NCBI RefSeq assembly: GCF_001401755.1
Contig: NZ_KQ474100.1
Location: forward strand, 126,884 to 190,883
DNA length: 64,000 nt
Reading direction: 5' to 3'
From: Aquimarina longa SW024
GTDB taxonomy: Bacteria > Bacteroidota > Bacteroidia > Flavobacteriales > Flavobacteriaceae
Below, in pieces: positions 62,727 to 64,000 of this stretch. The first letter of the stretch is position 1. Each line of letters opens with the position of its first letter. The position numbers and the translations under genes are program-made. The notes under the pieces are model-generated. The model saw only the letters and a program-made list of their open reading frames with translations. It searched no databases and was not told the DNA's origin.

Positions 62727-63389
62727 TTATCCTAAAGTCTTCCCATCTACCATAACCAATTTTCTATCTGCCATATTTGCCAAATCTTGATTGTGTGTTA
62801 CGATTACAAAAGTTTGACCAAATTCATCCCTAAGTTTAAAAAATAATTGATGTAGATTTTCTGCAGCTTCACTATCTAGGTTTCCTGATGGCTCATCTGC
62901 ATAAATCACCCTAGGGTTATTGATTAAAGCTCGGGCTACAGCAACACGTTGTTGCTCTCCCCCAGATAATTCTTTCGGTCTGTGATGATATCGATGTGAA
63001 AGACCTAAGAAATCAAGAAGTTCTTTAGCTCTTTTTTCTACTTGAGCTTTAGGCGTTTTTTTTATAAAAGCAGGAATACATACATTTTCTAAAGCAGTAA
63101 ACTCAGGCAATAATTGATGAAACTGAAAAATAAAACCTAATAGTTCATTTCTGAATTTTGAAAGCTGTTTCTGTGATAATCCATTAATATTGGTCTTATT
63201 AATTGATAAATTACTATTCTTTGATTCACTGATATGATCCAGTGTACCTAAAATTTGTAATAAAGTAGTTTTTCCTGCTCCGGAAGCTCCTACAATAGAA
63301 ACAATTTCTCCTTTTTCGATATGAAGATTAACTCCTTTTAATACATGAAGATCTCCATAGTATTTATGAATATTATCTGCTATGATCAT
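62727..63389 (-). CDS. LolD-like ABC transporter ATP-binding protein
   Basis: From ATG at 63389 the protein is 220 residues ([19 protein letters not shown]); the further upstream start would add 21 hydrophobic residues foreign to the family. Walker [13 protein letters not shown]-loop [16 protein letters not shown], signature [15 protein letters not shown] and Walker [13 protein letters not shown] are intact. It resembles LolD/MacB-type ATPases that drive lipoprotein release or efflux. No permease gene is adjacent here. Confidence 0.9.
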   Translation of the reverse strand: MIIADNIHKYYGDLHVLKGVNLHIEKGEIVSIVGASGAGKTTLLQILGTLDHISESKNSNLSINKTNINGLSQKQLSKFRNELLGFIFQFHQLLPEFTALENVCIPAFIKKTPKAQVEKRAKELLDFLGLSHRYHHRPKELSGGEQQRVAVARALINNPRVIYADEPSGNLDSEAAENLHQLFFKLRDEFGQTFVIVTHNQDLANMADRKLVMVDGKTLG

Positions 63390-63674
63390 TTGTTTTTTCA
63401 GCTTAAAAAAAGTGAAAGTAATCAATATCGTCAAAACCCCCAAGATTATCACTAAAGAAGACTGTTTTTTTAACCATTTAGCTATTTAAATGATATATTT
63501 ATATAACTAAGTTTTAGTGAATAAATAGTTGAATTTCCTAAATTTGCATGCTGATCTTATTATGAGTATTTTATGTTTAGTTACTTGTAAAAAAGTAAGT
63601 TTTGTTACTATATAAAGACTAATACGAGCTAAGAAGTCACTATCTATGTTTTTTTAGTTGTATAAAATAATATT

Positions 63675-64000
63675 ATGAATAAAGATACTAATGAAATTGC
63701 AGTATTTGCAGGGGGTTGTTTTTGGTGTACAGAAGCTGTCTTTCAGCGCTTAGAAGGGGTCTATGAGGTAGAGTCTGGGTATACTGGGGGCACTATTAAA
63801 AATCCAGCATATCGAGAAATAACTACCGGAAGAACAGGGCATGCCGAAGCGATTAAAGTTCAATATGACTCTAAGAAGATTACTTATAAAGAACTATTAG
63901 AAGTATTTTTTGCTACACATGATCCCACTACATTAAATCGTCAGGGAGCAGATCGTGGTACACAATATAGAAGTGCTATTTTTTATTTAAATGATGAACA
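63675..64000 (+). CDS. msrA: Peptide methionine-S-sulfoxide reductase, N-terminal part (3' end outside window)
   Basis: The open frame from ATG 63675 reads to the window end. Its start has the MsrA active site [16 protein letters not shown] with catalytic Cys in GCFW, then [28 protein letters not shown] split by short turns, and [20 protein letters not shown]. It reduces the S form of methionine sulfoxide in proteins. Only 108 residues are visible. Confidence 0.95.
   Translation, partial: MNKDTNEIAVFAGGCFWCTEAVFQRLEGVYEVESGYTGGTIKNPAYREITTGRTGHAEAIKVQYDSKKITYKELLEVFFATHDPTTLNRQGADRGTQYRSAIFYLNDE

Noticed and set aside
1..64000. Insertion sequences, prophage, CRISPR, rRNA or tRNA genes.
   Set aside because: I saw no transposase, integrase, phage structural gene, spaced short repeat array or cloverleaf-like sequence; only the pentapeptide-repeat gene and small repeats hint at mobile content.

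Overview
The window is a contiguous piece of a low-GC (roughly 30-33% by eye) chromosome from the phylum Bacteroidota, most probably a marine member of the Flavobacteriaceae (Aquimarina or a near relative is my inference from protein style; no marker gene is present to prove it). Supporting signs are TAnnTTTG-type -7 promoter boxes instead of Shine-Dalgarno/sigma70 signals, many Bacteroidota-style lipoproteins, a PorT-like barrel, DUF4252 proteins, a BatA-like VWA protein and a TIGR02757 protein. No rRNA, tRNA, CRISPR array, insertion sequence or prophage was seen.

Layout. 1-4.8 kb: end of a pentapeptide-repeat protein, a DUF2809 membrane protein, then a MocR regulator divergent from an FMN-binding oxidase-like protein, a DUF1272 zinc protein and two GNAT acetyltransferases. 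5.1-11.7 kb: a secreted sphingomyelinase-like lipoprotein and a cobalamin module: the minus-strand operon cobU-cobT-(membrane ORF)-cobS-cobC, and a plus-strand cobalamin riboswitch controlling a BtuB-type TonB receptor. 12.4-19.1 kb: S41 protease lipoprotein, an ECF sigma / membrane protein / DUF4252 / DUF4252 stress-type cassette, purB, a HEAT-like protein and a sirtuin. 19.8-24 kb: signalling island with an atypical LytTR regulator (phospho-acceptor Asp replaced by Glu), a tiny acidic lipoprotein, a TPR sensor-kinase lipoprotein and its NarL-type regulator. 24-29.7 kb: a TetR/SDR pair with two matching operators, a GNAT relic, an NlpC/P60 endopeptidase, thiolase, pseudouridine synthase and a cold-shock-domain protein with a long leader.

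29.8-42.6 kb: MBL-fold lipoprotein, a compact uncharacterised three-gene operon (cupin, unknown protein, glutaminase-less asparagine-synthetase-like PP-loop enzyme), TauE exporter, SulP transporter lacking a normal start codon, EamA transporter, soluble sugar dehydrogenase lipoprotein, serine hydrolase-TPR lipoprotein and a lipoprotein with a CBM5/12-like motif followed by a Gly/Asn minisatellite. 43-50 kb: HTTM protein and a tight five-gene operon (BatA-like VWA protein, metal-site-less dihydroorotase homologue, DUF4870-like protein, LAS-type metallopeptidase candidate, esterase). 50.2-55.5 kb: a DEAD-box helicase broken by a 2-nt deletion whose start codon lies in a perfect hairpin, PorT barrel, FAD dehydrogenase and GAF-histidine kinase. 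55.8-64 kb: di-heme peroxidase plus PhoX-like lipoproteins, TIGR02757, membrane AraC regulator, M57 metalloprotease lipoprotein, LolD-like ATPase and the start of msrA.

The most novel-looking items are the cupin/unknown/PP-loop operon, the LytTR regulator with a Glu receiver next to an imperfect LytTR-type direct repeat, the start-codon hairpin with frameshift at the helicase gene, and the pseudo-dihydroorotase embedded in a cell-envelope-type operon.
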